Shown piece by piece: positions 1-11,534 of a stretch of 64,000 nucleotides of DNA. The DNA is from Selaginella moellendorffii. Taxonomy: Eukaryota > Streptophyta > Lycopodiopsida > Selaginellales > Selaginellaceae. The stretch's first letter is position 1. The number at the start of each line of letters is the position of its first letter. Below the pieces are notes generated by a model, which worked only from the letters and a program-made list of their open reading frames with translations, ran no database searches and was not told the DNA's origin. The DNA lies in assembly GCF_000143415.4 (NCBI RefSeq), contig NW_003314327.1, positions 795,403-859,402 on the forward strand, read 5' to 3'. A program made the translations under genes and the position numbers.

Positions 1-21
1 AAAAAAAAAAACATCACATAC

Positions 22-527
22 CACATGAGTGAGTGACTTTGGCTTGAGGGCAAGCTGTTCCTCTTGGAGTATCGCGTAGTCACTGTAAGTACCTCGCACA
101 GCAGTCGGGTGAAGCGCTCCAAAGACATGCTGGCCTACGTGGAGCCGCTTCACTCCATTGCCGATGGCCACAATCTCTCCACTCACATCTCTTCCCAGAA
201 CGATTGGAAGAAGAGGCTGGAAAAGAGACCTCCCGTATCCTTCTCTCATCTGTGACAAACAAACAGTAATTAGATGTGATAGAATTTCACAAATTTCTGG
301 TGGAGATTGCTACGCGCTCGATCGTTTCTTACCTTGATATCCAGAGGATTCACGCCGGCGGCGACCGTGCGGACAAGCACTTCCTCGGCCTCCAAATGCG
401 GCACGGGCACATCCTTGCGCAGCTCCAAGACCTCGGGGCCGCCGAATCGCGGCAGCACGACCGCCCGGCATGTCGAGATGCTCCTGCTGTGGCCACGGCA
501 GTAGGGCGAAGCGAGCCAGCGCCTCAT
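22..527 (-). CDS. RTN4IP1-like NAD(P)H oxidoreductase (quinone oxidoreductase family), 5' part only
   Basis: Two exons are visible, 527-333 and 249-22; the gene continues off the left edge. The first exon encodes an Arg/Ser-rich leader that looks like a mitochondrial presequence, then FGGPEVLEL and GVNPLDIK, typical of the GroES-like N-terminal half of medium-chain dehydrogenases. The second begins MREGYG and contains LGRDVSGEIVAIG and GQHVFG, the pattern of mitochondrial reticulon-4-interacting protein 1 and its plant homologues. The ATG at 527 is chosen because the longer frame has no upstream ATG and holds a telo-box (ATAAACCCTAAAT) just before it. By family knowledge it is an NADPH-dependent oxidoreductase linked in animals to coenzyme Q synthesis; the plant role is inferred. 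The Rossmann domain is outside the window. Confidence 0.8.
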
Positions 528-698
528 GAATCGATCGCGAGGAAGAAATTTAGGGTTTATGGCACTGAGCAAACAGAGCTAAAAACCCCGTGTCGGGTTT
601 AGGGTTGAGGAGAAGAAAGCGGAGAGAGCGAGATAGGGGGGAAAAAAGAGAGAGCGCGCCGACGATGATGGCGATGGCGATGGCGATGGCGATTGGCA
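528..698. promoter_or_regulatory. Divergent promoter region with telo-box motifs
   Basis: This 171-bp gap separates the start codons of the RTN4IP1-like gene (-) and RAPTOR (+). It contains GGGTTTAGGGTTG at about 595-607 and another telo-box close to the minus-strand ATG. An overlapping upstream ATG cluster at 665-690 lies out of frame with RAPTOR and stops at 754. Confidence 0.5.
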
Positions 699-3600
699 AT
701 GGCAGCAGCGGCATCGGCCAGGTTTTGCAGACAAGCGCTCCCCAGCTTGTGTGATAATGCTGCCAATGGTTTCAGATGGGAGCGTGTGGGCGGCGCTGCC
801 CTCCTCCTCTTCCTCGTCCCTGGCCGTCGCTGCGATACTCTCGGCAATCTTCTCGCATCGCTACTTCACCATGCTATGCTCAACCCTTGGGATAGGAGTC
901 GTATCGTCGTCCGTGACTTAGAACAGGGAAGAGATTCCGACGCGCGTGGCGCTTGTACAGAGAAGGGGAAGGAAACGAATTTGTTGGATGGGATCAGTGC
1001 TGGAGGAGAATGTCCGATGATGGAGATCGCTACTCCCGATGATACAGAACCGGGCCAAAATGCGGGGCCGTCGCCCCCAGGTGAAGAAGACCAGCATGGC
1101 GACGAAGCTTGCGGTGTCTTCGCCCAGCACTGTACTTATCTCGCGGATCTTCGCCATCACTCGCTTCAAGCTTTGATCTCTTTCGGCCCTCCCGACACCG
1201 GGCTCTTGTCAAAATGGAGGATGAAAGACCGGGTACGCTGCTTCGGTTAAGAAAAAAGCTTAATCGGTTTGTATCCTTTCCGTCTCTTGCGTTTCAGATG
1301 AAGACTGTATCTGTAGCACTGGTCGTATGTCTGAATATCGGAGTGGATCCACCTGATATAATCAAGGTATCACCATGCGCAAGGATGGAGTGCTGGATAG
1401 GTATTTTCTTTCTTCTTTTTCCTTGATGTTTTTGCTGTTCCTTGTGTTTGATGGCTGTTTCTGTTGATAGATCCGTCATCTCTGGCGCCTCAGAAGGCTC
1501 TTGATACAATTGGCAAAAATCTGCAATCGCAGTATGCGCTCTGGCAGCCGAGGGTATGGCTATGCATGTTTTGCATTGAAGGGCTAAGTTCCAATGCTTC
1601 CATGCAGGCCCGCTACAAGCTAGCGCTGGATCCTACAGCCGACGAGGTGAAGAAGCTGTGCTCACAGTGCCGGAAAAATGCGAAGTCGGACAGGGTCTTG
1701 TTTCACTACAACGGGCATGGTGTGCCTAAACCCACTGTCAATGGCGAGCTCTGGTTTTTCAACAAGGTAGGCGTGGCGTAGCTGTTGCTCCTGGCTGGTT
1801 GATGGATGAAGCTCTTCTGTCACAGAGCTATACGCAATATATACCGCTCTCGGTTTATGAGCTGGAGTCTTGGCTTGGCGTACCGTCTATCTACGTTCTT
1901 GATTGCTCGGGCGCTGGTGTCGTTGTCAATGCATTTATCGAGGTAGAAAGGTTTGTCTTGACTGAATTGTTTTTCCGTGACATTTCTGTATGTATAGAGA
2001 CCCGATTGGGCACTTGGGAGTTCATCAGTTTCGGCAAAAGACTGCATATTGCTTGCAGCCTGTAGAGCAACTGAAATGCTTCCGCAGAGTTCGGGAATGC
2101 CTGCCGACGTGTTCACAGCATGTTTAACGACTCCAATCAAAATGGCGTTGAGATGGTATTGCCTATGATTTCAGTTGGATTGCTTATACGTCTTCCATGC
2201 AGGTTTTGTTCGCGGTCTTTACTTGAGTTCGATCCTGAGCTGATTGACAAGATCCCTGGAAGTCAGAACGATCGGAAGACCCTCCTTGGAGAACTAAATT
2301 GGATCTTTACGGCAATCACCGATACCATAGCATGGAATGTGCTTCCTCCAGGTGCAAATCTCACTCTATATGTTTTGTTGTGTGTACTGATTTAGAATGT
2401 ATGCAGACCTGTTTCAACGATTGTTTCGACAGGACCTTTTGGTGGCTAGCCTCTTCCGAAACTTTTTACTGGCAGAACGGATTATGCGATCCGTGAATTG
2501 CTCTCCTGCTTGTTACCCATGCTTGCCTTTGACACATCAGCACTCAATGTGGTAAGCAAGCATACTGAATCTTGTGGACTTGAACGCTGACGTTTCTTAA
2601 CAAGGTTTGCATGGGATATGGCTGCGGAAACCTGTCTTTCGCAACTTCCGTCGTTAGTGAAAGATCCAAATGCTGAATTTCAGGTATTGAGCATTATCCT
2701 TGTGAAAAAAGCTGAAAACGTGTCCTGCGCAGCCGAGTCCATTTTTTACGGATCAGTTGACAGCGTTCGAAGTATGGCTTGAGCACGGATCAGCGAGTAA
2801 AAGACCACCAGAGCAGCTTCCAATAGTTCTTCAGGCAATTGTCCATGTTGCTTGTCCTAAGCCTTTTTGTGTTTTCAACAGGTTCTTTTAAGTCAATCTC
2901 ATCGTTTTCGGGCTTTGGTACTTTTAGGAAGGTTCTTGGATATGGGGGCATGGGCTGTGAACCTGGTATGTATATGTTTAATTTCTTTTGTTTGTGTATG
3001 AATCCCTTGATTAATTTTATTTTCGTTTTCAGGCTCTTTCGGTTGGCATTTTCCCTTACGTGCTTAAGCTGCTTCTGACAACCGCCACTGAACTCCGGCA
3101 AATTTTACTATTTATTTGGGCCAAAATTCTTGCCCATGACAAGGTAATGGCATTACTGAGCAGTAGATTGCATCCTGCTTCTTGAACTGTTTTGCAGTCC
3201 TGTCAAGTTGATCTGGTTAAAGATGGTGGGCACAAATATTTTATCAGATTCCTGGACAGTCCAGACGTGTACGCTGAACAACAGGCAATGGCAGCTTTCG
3301 TTTTATCAGTTATTATCGATGGACTTCCTCGGGGCCAAATTGAATGCTTTCAATCTGGATTGATCGACATTTGCTTGAGACATATCGTTCCTGCACGTGG
3401 AGAACCGTTGCTCATGCAGTGGTTGTGCTTGTGTGTTGGTAAGATCTGGGATGGTTTCGCCAAAGCACAGCTGCTAGCTCTTCATACAAATGCGTCTTCC
3501 ACGCTAGCACAACTCCTGTCCGAGCCTCAACCAGAGGTATACATTGGAAAACCTGACTTTGTCTGACTTTATAATTTTCACAGGTTCGTGCCGCAGCAGC

Positions 3601-6044
3601 TTATGCTCTGGGAACGATAATAAAGGCTAAGAGCGTTAACGAAGAGGATTCGGCCCTTGATGACGACGACGAAGAGGCTAGGCTTAGAATGGAACAGGAT
3701 GTTATGAAGACATTGTTGAAAGTAGTAAACGACGGGAGTCCTCTCGTTCGGGCTGAACTTGCCATTGGTAAGCATTTTCTATCTCTTTTTCTCACTAACA
3801 TTGCAATTTGTATTTCAGCGTTGGCCAGATTAACTGTCAGACATGACCAGAATCTGCGATTTGCTGCCGCAGCGTACTTAAAGCCTCCGTCGAACCCCGG
3901 AATCATGGCTTTGGCAGGATTGAATTCCAACAGAACTCCGACGAGCAGTGTAAATATTTCCGGTCAGTTTTTCTTCTCTGGAAATGCTCGTGGTGCCGCT
4001 TCGGCTCCTGCTTCACCGGAAGGCTTCAACTTCGTCGAGAATGAACTTATCAATGGGTTGATGCGGCCAAGAAGACTGCAAATGGAAGAGAGTGGCGTTT
4101 ACGTTCGGTGCGTGGCAGCTGCTTATTCCCTGGTAAGGGATCCTTGCCCGTGGGTTGCTAAACTCGGCCACGAAGTTTTGAGGAGAATAGGTGTCGAAGC
4201 GTACGTCCTGCAGACAGGCAAAACTCTCAAGTCCGGAGCCAAACAAGCCACCAGTGCTTTTCCACGTTCTTCTTCCTGGTTTGACAGCAATATAGGTGAG
4301 CAGGGTCACATGTTGTTACTCTTTACTGAGTCTTCGCCGATTTTTCAGGAAGTTTAACAATGCCATTCAGAGGTGCTTCCAGTTCTGCTAGTCCTCCGTC
4401 TAATTTGCTTTCGGGAAGTCCAATGAACATGAGACGCGTACCTTCTCTCGAGTTTCCTTCGGAAAGTGATTCCGGACTTGGTTCATCTCAAGTTCCCGCT
4501 TCGGACGATTTGAAAGAACTTCCAGAGTCTGTTTTATACAGGTGGAGCTGCGGGCATTTTGCTCGGCCTTTACTCGAGACTTCCCACGACGAGGAAGAAA
4601 CGGCATTAATTGCCAGAGAAGCAAGGGAAAGGACTGCTTTAGAAGGAGCATCCAAATGCCGACATTCGAGTGAGTTTGAAACAGATTTCATCAGTTTTAA
4701 TTTGGTTTCTGCAGCTGTCAATGTAGTGACGTACCAAATGGCAACATGGGATATGAATTCTGAGTACGGGACCAAGGCTGTTCTCCTACATCCGTTTCTT
4801 CCGCTTGCTTGTACCGCAGATGACAATGAAACTATCAGGTGAGCATTTGTTGGAATTCTGAACTGGCATTTATTTTATGAAAGCAGAATTTGGAGTCACG
4901 AAGATGGATCTTTACTAAACGACTTTCACAATCACGAGTCGCATAGTAAGGGTTTTTCTCGGCTTTGCTTAATCAACGAGCTTGATGAGAGCTTGCTACT
5001 CGCAGCATCAAGTAGGATGAAATCACCGTGATTTTTTCTCGAACTGAATTGTGCAATTCTCAGGCGACGGAAGCGTTCGAGTATGGAGAGACTACCTTGT
5101 GAAAGGTGAACAGCAGCTTGCAACTGCTTGGCAGGCCATACAGGGTCACAGGCCTGGCGCTCGAGGAATTAACGCAGTTGTGGAATGGCAGCAATCGACT
5201 GGATATCTGGTATGCACTGCGTCCTTTAAATAGACATTACGATGGTCCTTGCAGTACGCGTCTGGAGATATTTCGTCGATCATGATATGGGACGTTGATG
5301 CCGAAACACTCGTGTTAAGGCTGCCTTCTCAACCCGATACAAGTGTTTCTGCGATGGTAAGGCCGTGTCACTAACTTCTTGGCTTAGTTTTTAAGAAGTT
5401 CGTGTTCTAGGCTGCCTCGCTGATCCATAATGGCCTTTTTCTGGCGGGTTGTGGAAACGGGTCTTTCATGATGTTTGATGTTCGGAAGCAAGACAAGTAA
5501 GCTGTTTTTGGATTATTCCGATTGTGAGTTAACTGTGTCTTGACAGGCAAGTGTTCTCCCAGAAGGCGCATTTCCAGAGAGTCGCGGGCATAGATTTTGT
5601 CCAGTCAGGAATAGACACAACCGAGGTCTGGATAATCTGTCGCTCACACTCCTCAAGAATCCGTGACACGGATATCCTTTGCAGGTGGTGTCTGCATCTC
5701 AAGCTGGGGACATAAAAATATACGACGTCCGCAAGCTGGACCTCCCCGTCGTGAGTGTTGAGGCTCACAAGGGGCACTTGACGTCGCTGGCAGCGCACCG
5801 CTACGCGCCAGTCCTTGCCAGCGGCTCCTCCAAGCAGTCCATCAAAGTTTTCAGCGCGACCAGTGGCGACCAACTTAGCATGATACGCTACCACCAGAGC
5901 ATCTTTGGGAAGAGTATCGGCCCCGTGAGCTGCTTGTCGTTTCACCCGTACAGCGTTCTCCTAGCTGCTGGTGCTTCCACAGACTCCATCGTTTCCATTT
6001 ACGCCGAGGACGGTGCTGCCGCTAGTAACTCGTCCACTTCTTGA
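699..6044 (+). CDS. RAPTOR1: RAPTOR, regulatory-associated protein of TOR
   Basis: Scaffold subunit of TOR complex 1 that brings substrates to the TOR kinase. I assign 23 exons: 699-1232, 1298-1400, 1471-1553, 1608-1766, 1826-1942, 1998-2155, 2203-2351, 2407-2551, 2605-2683, 2733-2834, 2882-2965, 3033-3143, 3198-3536, 3584-3767, 3819-4295, 4349-4669, 4715-4838, 4887-5011, 5064-5209, 5255-5356, 5411-5496, 5547-5625, 5685-6044. The joined frame is about 1388 residues, against about 1340 in Arabidopsis. In order: the RNC (caspase-like) domain with [12 protein letters not shown] and VLDCSGAG, armadillo/HEAT-type repeats ([23 protein letters not shown]), and about seven C-terminal WD40 repeats from residue 1055 ([23 protein letters not shown]). 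Identity is very secure. The first ~145 residues resemble no RAPTOR I know, so the start is uncertain (other in-frame ATGs at 876 and about 1018). The intron after 2834 appears to begin with GC. Confidence 0.95.
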
Positions 6045-6236
6045 GGCCAGGCAGGGAGGAAAAGAGCGGCAAATGGCGCTCCTTTCTTTGTACAGAGTCT
6101 CTGCTCGCGCGGCCGCTCGCTCCTGCCGCTCCGAGCGTGACTTGTATTATAATTGCGAAGGTATACCAGCTGCTCATTTGATACCTGCTGTTGGTTTTTT
6201 CTTTAAATCCTTGACTTACTGAGAGTTTGATTCCAC

Positions 6237-6242
6237 AATAAA
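6237..6242 (+). terminator. Poly(A) signal AATAAA for RAPTOR
   Basis: A canonical AATAAA lies about 190 bp after the RAPTOR stop codon, a suitable distance for a plant near-upstream element. Confidence 0.45.
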
Positions 6243-6953
6243 ACAGGTTTACTACTACTATATGCTCTACTTCTACTCGCTCGCTCTACCTCGGTGGCTG
6301 CGGTCTTTAAATAGTCTAAAGTTGACCCAGGCATTTAATACCAGCACCAGCAAACTAGGCTCTTCTTCTGGGAAACTTTGGGAAAGATAAGAAGACCATC
6401 TCTCTCTTTCTCTCATCTTAATCTTCAGCGGTCACGAACGACGACGGGACCGAGTCCAGCTCTTGGTCACTTGCTGCTGCTACAAGTATAATGTGACTAC
6501 GAGGAGACTGTGACTTAAGATTTTGCTCCGGTCAACAGCAAGGTGCAGCATGGGTAGTGCATGACCAGCCAAGGTTGGTGACTGAGAGGAGCATAAGACA
6601 AAGACTTAGCCGGGGGTGTTTTGTCATCTCTCTCCTTCCAGAGATGGTATAAATATGCTCCTTCTATCGAGCTGGCCTGGGGGCACAACGAGCAGAGAAG
6701 AAGATATCTGATCTTGTGAAGCAAAGTTTTGACAGGGACTTTTTGAAAAGCTCTATGCTGCTCGTGAAGTGATCGGTATCAAGAAGATCTTGTCTCGTGG
6801 AAGAAGAAGAAGCCACCTCTCTGAAGAGAAGGGACTCTTTTAAGTTCCCGGCCATTCGAGGAAGAAGAAGGCGGGATGGTAATCTCCAGCAACAGAAATC
6901 AGCAGTGAGAGAACTTCGACTTCAGAGTCAGTCTTGTCAAGGGGAACCGAGAA
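6243..6953 (+). promoter_or_regulatory. ABCG gene promoter and leader with TATA box
   Basis: This gene-free stretch ends at the ABCG start codon. A clear TATAAATA at 6648-6655 implies transcription starting near 6680 and a leader of about 270 bases. The leader is rich in GAAGAAGAAG runs and holds no convincing protein. No telo-box is seen here, unlike the housekeeping promoters elsewhere in the window. Confidence 0.45.
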
Positions 6954-9621
6954 ATGGAGCGAGCTGGTTCCGACGGGGCGATTTTCGCGAGCAAGTTTAG
7001 TACCGTTCCTGCTGCTGGTGATGGAATTGGAAGGGCGTCAACCGCCAACAGCAATGGTGTTGGTGCTAGCCCCCTTACGAGAACAGTGTGGAGGGCGCTC
7101 ACAAAGCAATCCAATGTCCAAGACTTCGTTGCAAAACTTACATGGAGGGATTTGAGCGTCAACGTGTTGACGGACAAGGGAGCTTGCCGCACTGTTCTGG
7201 ATAGTCTCACAGGCTTTGCGGAGCCCGGATCGCTGACCGTAGTCATGGGTCCTTCCGGATGCGGCAAATCAACTCTGCTGGATGCTTTAGCTGGTGAGTG
7301 GAAACTTGTTTTGAATTCGATCTCTGTGTCTCACAAAAAAGCTTTTGTTTCGTTCTTTCTCAGGACGACTGGCCAAGAACGCTATTCAAACGGGAGACAT
7401 TCTTCTCAACGGGCACAAAAGGAAGCTGTCATACGGGATTGCTGTGAGTTTTTTATTGTTTCTAAAGTTTTCTCTTCAATGTGCTAGATTTCTGCTGACA
7501 AACAGGCATACGTTACTCAAGATGACACGCTCATTTCTACACTCACCGTGCGAGAGACAATCTTCTACACATCCAGGCTCCGCCTTCCAGACGCAATGCC
7601 AAATTCGGAGAAGCAAGCAATTGTTGAGAGGGTGATAATAGAGATGGGACTACAAGACTGTGCGAACACACCGGTTGGAAACTGGCATTTAAGAGGACTG
7701 AGTGGTGGCGAGAAGAGGAGGCTGAGTATAGCAGTGGAAATACTCACTCGTCCCAGGCTACTCTTTCTAGACGAGCCGACCAGTGGCCTGGACAGTGCTT
7801 CAGCTTTCTTCGTAACAAGGACCCTTCGAAGGCTTGCTAGGGACAAGAGGACCGTGATTTGTTCCGTACATCAGCCCAGCAGCGAAGTTTTCCAGCTTTT
7901 TGACAATCTTCTTTTGTTATCAAACGGAAGAACTGTCTACTTTGGTCCGGCTATCAATGCACAGCAAGTACGTAGTAGTCTTTCTCATCTTTTTAGTTTT
8001 TTTTTGAATTGGTGCTTCGTGCAGCACTTTGCGAGTGTTGGATTTCCTTGCCCCCCGATGCGCAATCCTTCGGACCATTTTCTTAAAGCCATCAACGCGG
8101 ATTTCGACAGAGTAAACGAATCGTTGAAGGAGTCCTGCCTCCCACACGAGGTAAGCATGCCTCCATGTCACATTCTCAACCAAATCCTTTCAAAATATTA
8201 CCCACTCGTGAGTTGTTAACTTTGCCTTTTTCCCGTTCCAGGATGAGGAATCTGCCGATGTGTTTGAAACAACCACCACAGCCGAAGTGATCTCCGCTCT
8301 TCTCACAGCCTACGAATCCTCCGAGCAAGCCCAGTCTGTAATGGAACGGGTGGAAATAATGACCTTAGTGGTAAGTGAGTGGCTCACTTATTCCCTGGTA
8401 TACTCGACTAACAGTTTTATTTTGTTTTATATCGATTGATAGAAAGGAGATTTTCTGGAGTCCAGTGGAAGCCAAGCGAGTTTCTGGATGCAGTGTGCTA
8501 CTCTCACACGAAGGTCTTTCACCAACATGTCCAGGGACATGGGATATTATTGGCTTCGAGTTCTTGTCTACATACTACTGGCGATCTGCGTTGGAACCAT
8601 CTTCTACCGGGTTGGAACAAGCTACGACTCTATATTCGTGAGTAAAAAACACACAGTTTGTTTCCTTTTTCTAACGGGGATGGAACAACTTTTGCAGGCT
8701 AGAGGCTCGTGTATGGGCTACCTGTGGGGATTCTTGACGTTCATGGCAATCGGAGGCTTCCCATCTTTCGTAGAAGACATGAAGGTCTGTAAAGTTTTAG
8801 CTCTTACAGAGTCTCATACTTTTTGGTTGCTCCAGGTGTTCCATCGAGAAAGATTGAATGGCCACTATGGAGTCGTCGCTTTCGTTGTTGGAAACACCCT
8901 GTCTTCTATCCCGTTCCTGCTCCTCATGTCGCTAACTTCCGGCGCCATCACTTACTACCTCGTTCAACTCCATCCGGGCTTCACTCACTTCCTCTATTTT
9001 GTTCTGGGCTTAGCGACGTGTGTGACGCTAGTGGAGGGGCTGATGATGGCCGTCGCGAGTGTAGTTCCAAATTACCTCATGGGGATCATTGTGGGAGCAG
9101 CAGTCCAGGTCAGTCAAACTTTTGTCCCTGCTCATCTTTTATGCGCTTTTGTCCTTCCAGGCCGTTCTCATGCTAACTGGAGGCTTCTTCCGTCTACTAA
9201 GCGATTTGCCTAAGCCTGTGTGGCGATACCCAATCTCCTACTTAAGTTTCCACAGCTACGTTCTTCAGGTAAGGAGTTCTTTCCATTTTCCAGGCCCGGT
9301 TTCTAAAGTTTCTACTCGTTCTTCCAGGGAATGTATCAGAACGATTTCCTTGGCATCCAATTCGATAGCAAGTACCCGTTCCTCCCCAAGATCAATGGCC
9401 GAGACATCCTCATCAACAACGACGTGGATATGAGCCGGACAAAGTGGGACAACCTGGGCGTGCTGGTAGCCATGGTCGTGGGATACAGGCTCCTTTTTTT
9501 CGTGATGATCAAGCTCAGCGAGGACGTAGTTCCACACCTCCGAGCCTTGCGCGCCAAGCACAACGCGAAGAAGGCCACTGCTATAAACAGCCAGCCGGAT
9601 CCATCCTTCTCGCATGCGTGA
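6954..9621 (+). CDS. ABCG half-size transporter, ABCG11/WBC11 type
   Basis: Plasma-membrane exporter; the Arabidopsis relatives ABCG11 and ABCG12 export cutin and wax precursors as dimers. Ten exons: 6954-7293, 7364-7443, 7506-7967, 8025-8150, 8242-8370, 8443-8637, 8698-8784, 8836-9108, 9161-9268, 9328-9621, giving about 697 residues. The ABC domain comes first, as in all ABCG proteins: Walker [10 protein letters not shown] near residue 98, signature [10 protein letters not shown] near 205, Walker [13 protein letters not shown], and the switch histidine in CSVHQPS. The membrane domain follows from about residue 400, with diagnostic ABCG11-clade strings GGSQASF-like, [23 protein letters not shown] and [12 protein letters not shown]. 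The short hydrophilic C-terminus ends [10 protein letters not shown]. The cuticular-lipid role is inferred from the clade; the precise substrate cannot be read from sequence. Confidence 0.93.
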
Positions 9622-9709
9622 AAAAAGCTTTTGTTTCATTGACCAATCTTCTCAAGGGAAAAAATTATTTGGAGGACGATACAAGTGATACATAATTCGT
9701 GTGCGTAAC

Positions 9710-9715
9710 AATAAA
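9710..9715 (+). terminator. Poly(A) signal AATAAA for the ABCG gene
   Basis: AATAAA followed by a second AAATAAAAA run sits about 90 bp past the stop codon. Confidence 0.4.
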
Positions 9716-11534
9716 AAATAAAAAGGCTTAAAACAATGGAAATTCAAATGACTTGCTTAATCGTGAGATCCCAGTTCCACAATATGCCCCAATTGGATTA
9801 ATCTTTGCTTGAAGCATCTTTGCCAATTATTGTTTTTGCATACTTTTGCATCTAAGTGCTGGTAGCCATTAATATTGAGGGGTTATTGGAAAGTAGAAGC
9901 TAAAGTACAAGTTTTAATTTGTCACTTTTCTTGACCCATTATTCATTTATTCATATGGTCTCATGCTTCATAGAGATCCTGTCTCCAAGACCCATCTTGT
10001 GGTGGTGGTAGCAAAAACAGAGCCTACAACCACTGGCTCCCCTCGCTCGCCTGGACCTGGAAAGATTTAGAAATGCTGTTTTTGCAATTGTCCCACCGAT
10101 GTTGTCCATCTTGATCTTCCATGCTCCATCCTGGTATGAAAATCTTTGCACTCTTATTGAACACCTTCCTTTTCCTTTCTCCCTACTATTCTTATTGACT
10201 AGGCTAAAAGTATCTTAGACCTTTATTACCAACGAATAAAGACTATCCTAAAATATTTACAGGTTTTTTTAAGAAAATAAAAGTACTATGACTTAGAGTG
10301 CCAAGCAAAACAAAGCTATTCGGAAGAAGGTGGCGTAGCTGGATGCTTGTGAGACAAATCCTTGGCAGACTCCCACTTTTGAGGAAAGAGGCGGTGGACG
10401 AGCCTAGGTTCCGGCGGTGCCTCCGCTTGACGACGTTCCCGACTGTTTATGCGCCGTAACTGGTCACAGGCTGGACGATGAGAATTCCTCCAAGGGCCGT
10501 CCTATTGGAGCAGCATCATGGTGATGGTGATATCCACACCTTCACTCGTGGCCAAGCGGAATGGTGTCGCTTCAGTGGAGGGTTGGCCTGTGAACCATGG
10601 CCCGTGCTCATAGAAAACAAGTTGGCTTCTTTGTCTTCCTTCCATACCCACTTGATCCAGTTTGATGTCGCAACCAACAGTTTGCATATACAAATCTACG
10701 TCTCAATGTCAAGGCCGGTGAGGCCGTCTGCCTTGCTAGTTGGAGGGGAAGCCTCTCAACGTGGAACTCAAGTGTAAGTTTGTAATTGAGGAGATTTCTG
10801 TGGAAACTGGTGAGATGGTAGTGCATATGACCACTTATTCAGTACCTCCTAGACCGGATTTATGTCTCTCCTTCCGTGGTCATGCTGGTAACTATTTGAA
10901 TTCTGAAGGACGTGGAAGTATCCTAGGTTCAATAAGTCATTCTGGTATGATCTAGATGCAGGTACTTGGACTGAAACAAATACAAGCCTTCCTTGGATGT
11001 GTACTGATATAAAATACCAAATATAATTTCTATGTCAACCACGTAAAAGGTTTGTAATCATTAATTTTGCTGCATATTAAAGAAAAAATCGGTCAACTTG
11101 CGCGAGGTCGAGATCTTGGCCAACAATCCCTTCAAGAAAGGTAGTCTAGTCCCTCGAGCTCGTTGATATATTTTTGCGTTATCTGTTTTGACGTTGTTCG
11201 TCATCCAATGGGTTCCCGAAGCTGCACCAGGAACAAAACACGAAGTGAGGCTTTCTGGCAAGCTTTTCAAAAGCAAGTGGAGAAATATTTCTTTCACACC
11301 TTGTGTAGGTGCAGGATCCCCTCGAGGATTCTAAGGAGGTGATCATTGACGCGGTTCCTCTCCACTGCTGGGATTGCTGTCAGTTCGAGTGCAAAGGTAC
11401 TTGCGGTTTGGTTGTCTTTCCTTTGAGACAATGCGCAGGCGACAAGCTTGTTTTCAACTGGATTAGCTCCTCCTGGAAAACTTTGTAAATCTTATCCGAC
11501 TAAAACGAGTAATGTGTACCTTAGAGTTCCATTT
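9716..11534. other. Gene-free stretch with coding-like remnants
   Basis: No complete gene is supported. Between about 10,330 and 10,960 base composition rises and short open stretches appear, for example a plus frame from about 10,740 to 10,955 containing KPLNVELKCKF and YSVPPRPDLCLSF. These could be remains of a decayed gene, but I match them to no family and see no consistent exon chain. The rest is AT-rich. Confidence 0.3.

Noticed and set aside
665-754. ATG cluster at 665 as the RAPTOR start codon
   Set aside because: It is out of frame with the conserved RAPTOR exons and stops at 754; kept only as a possible upstream ORF.
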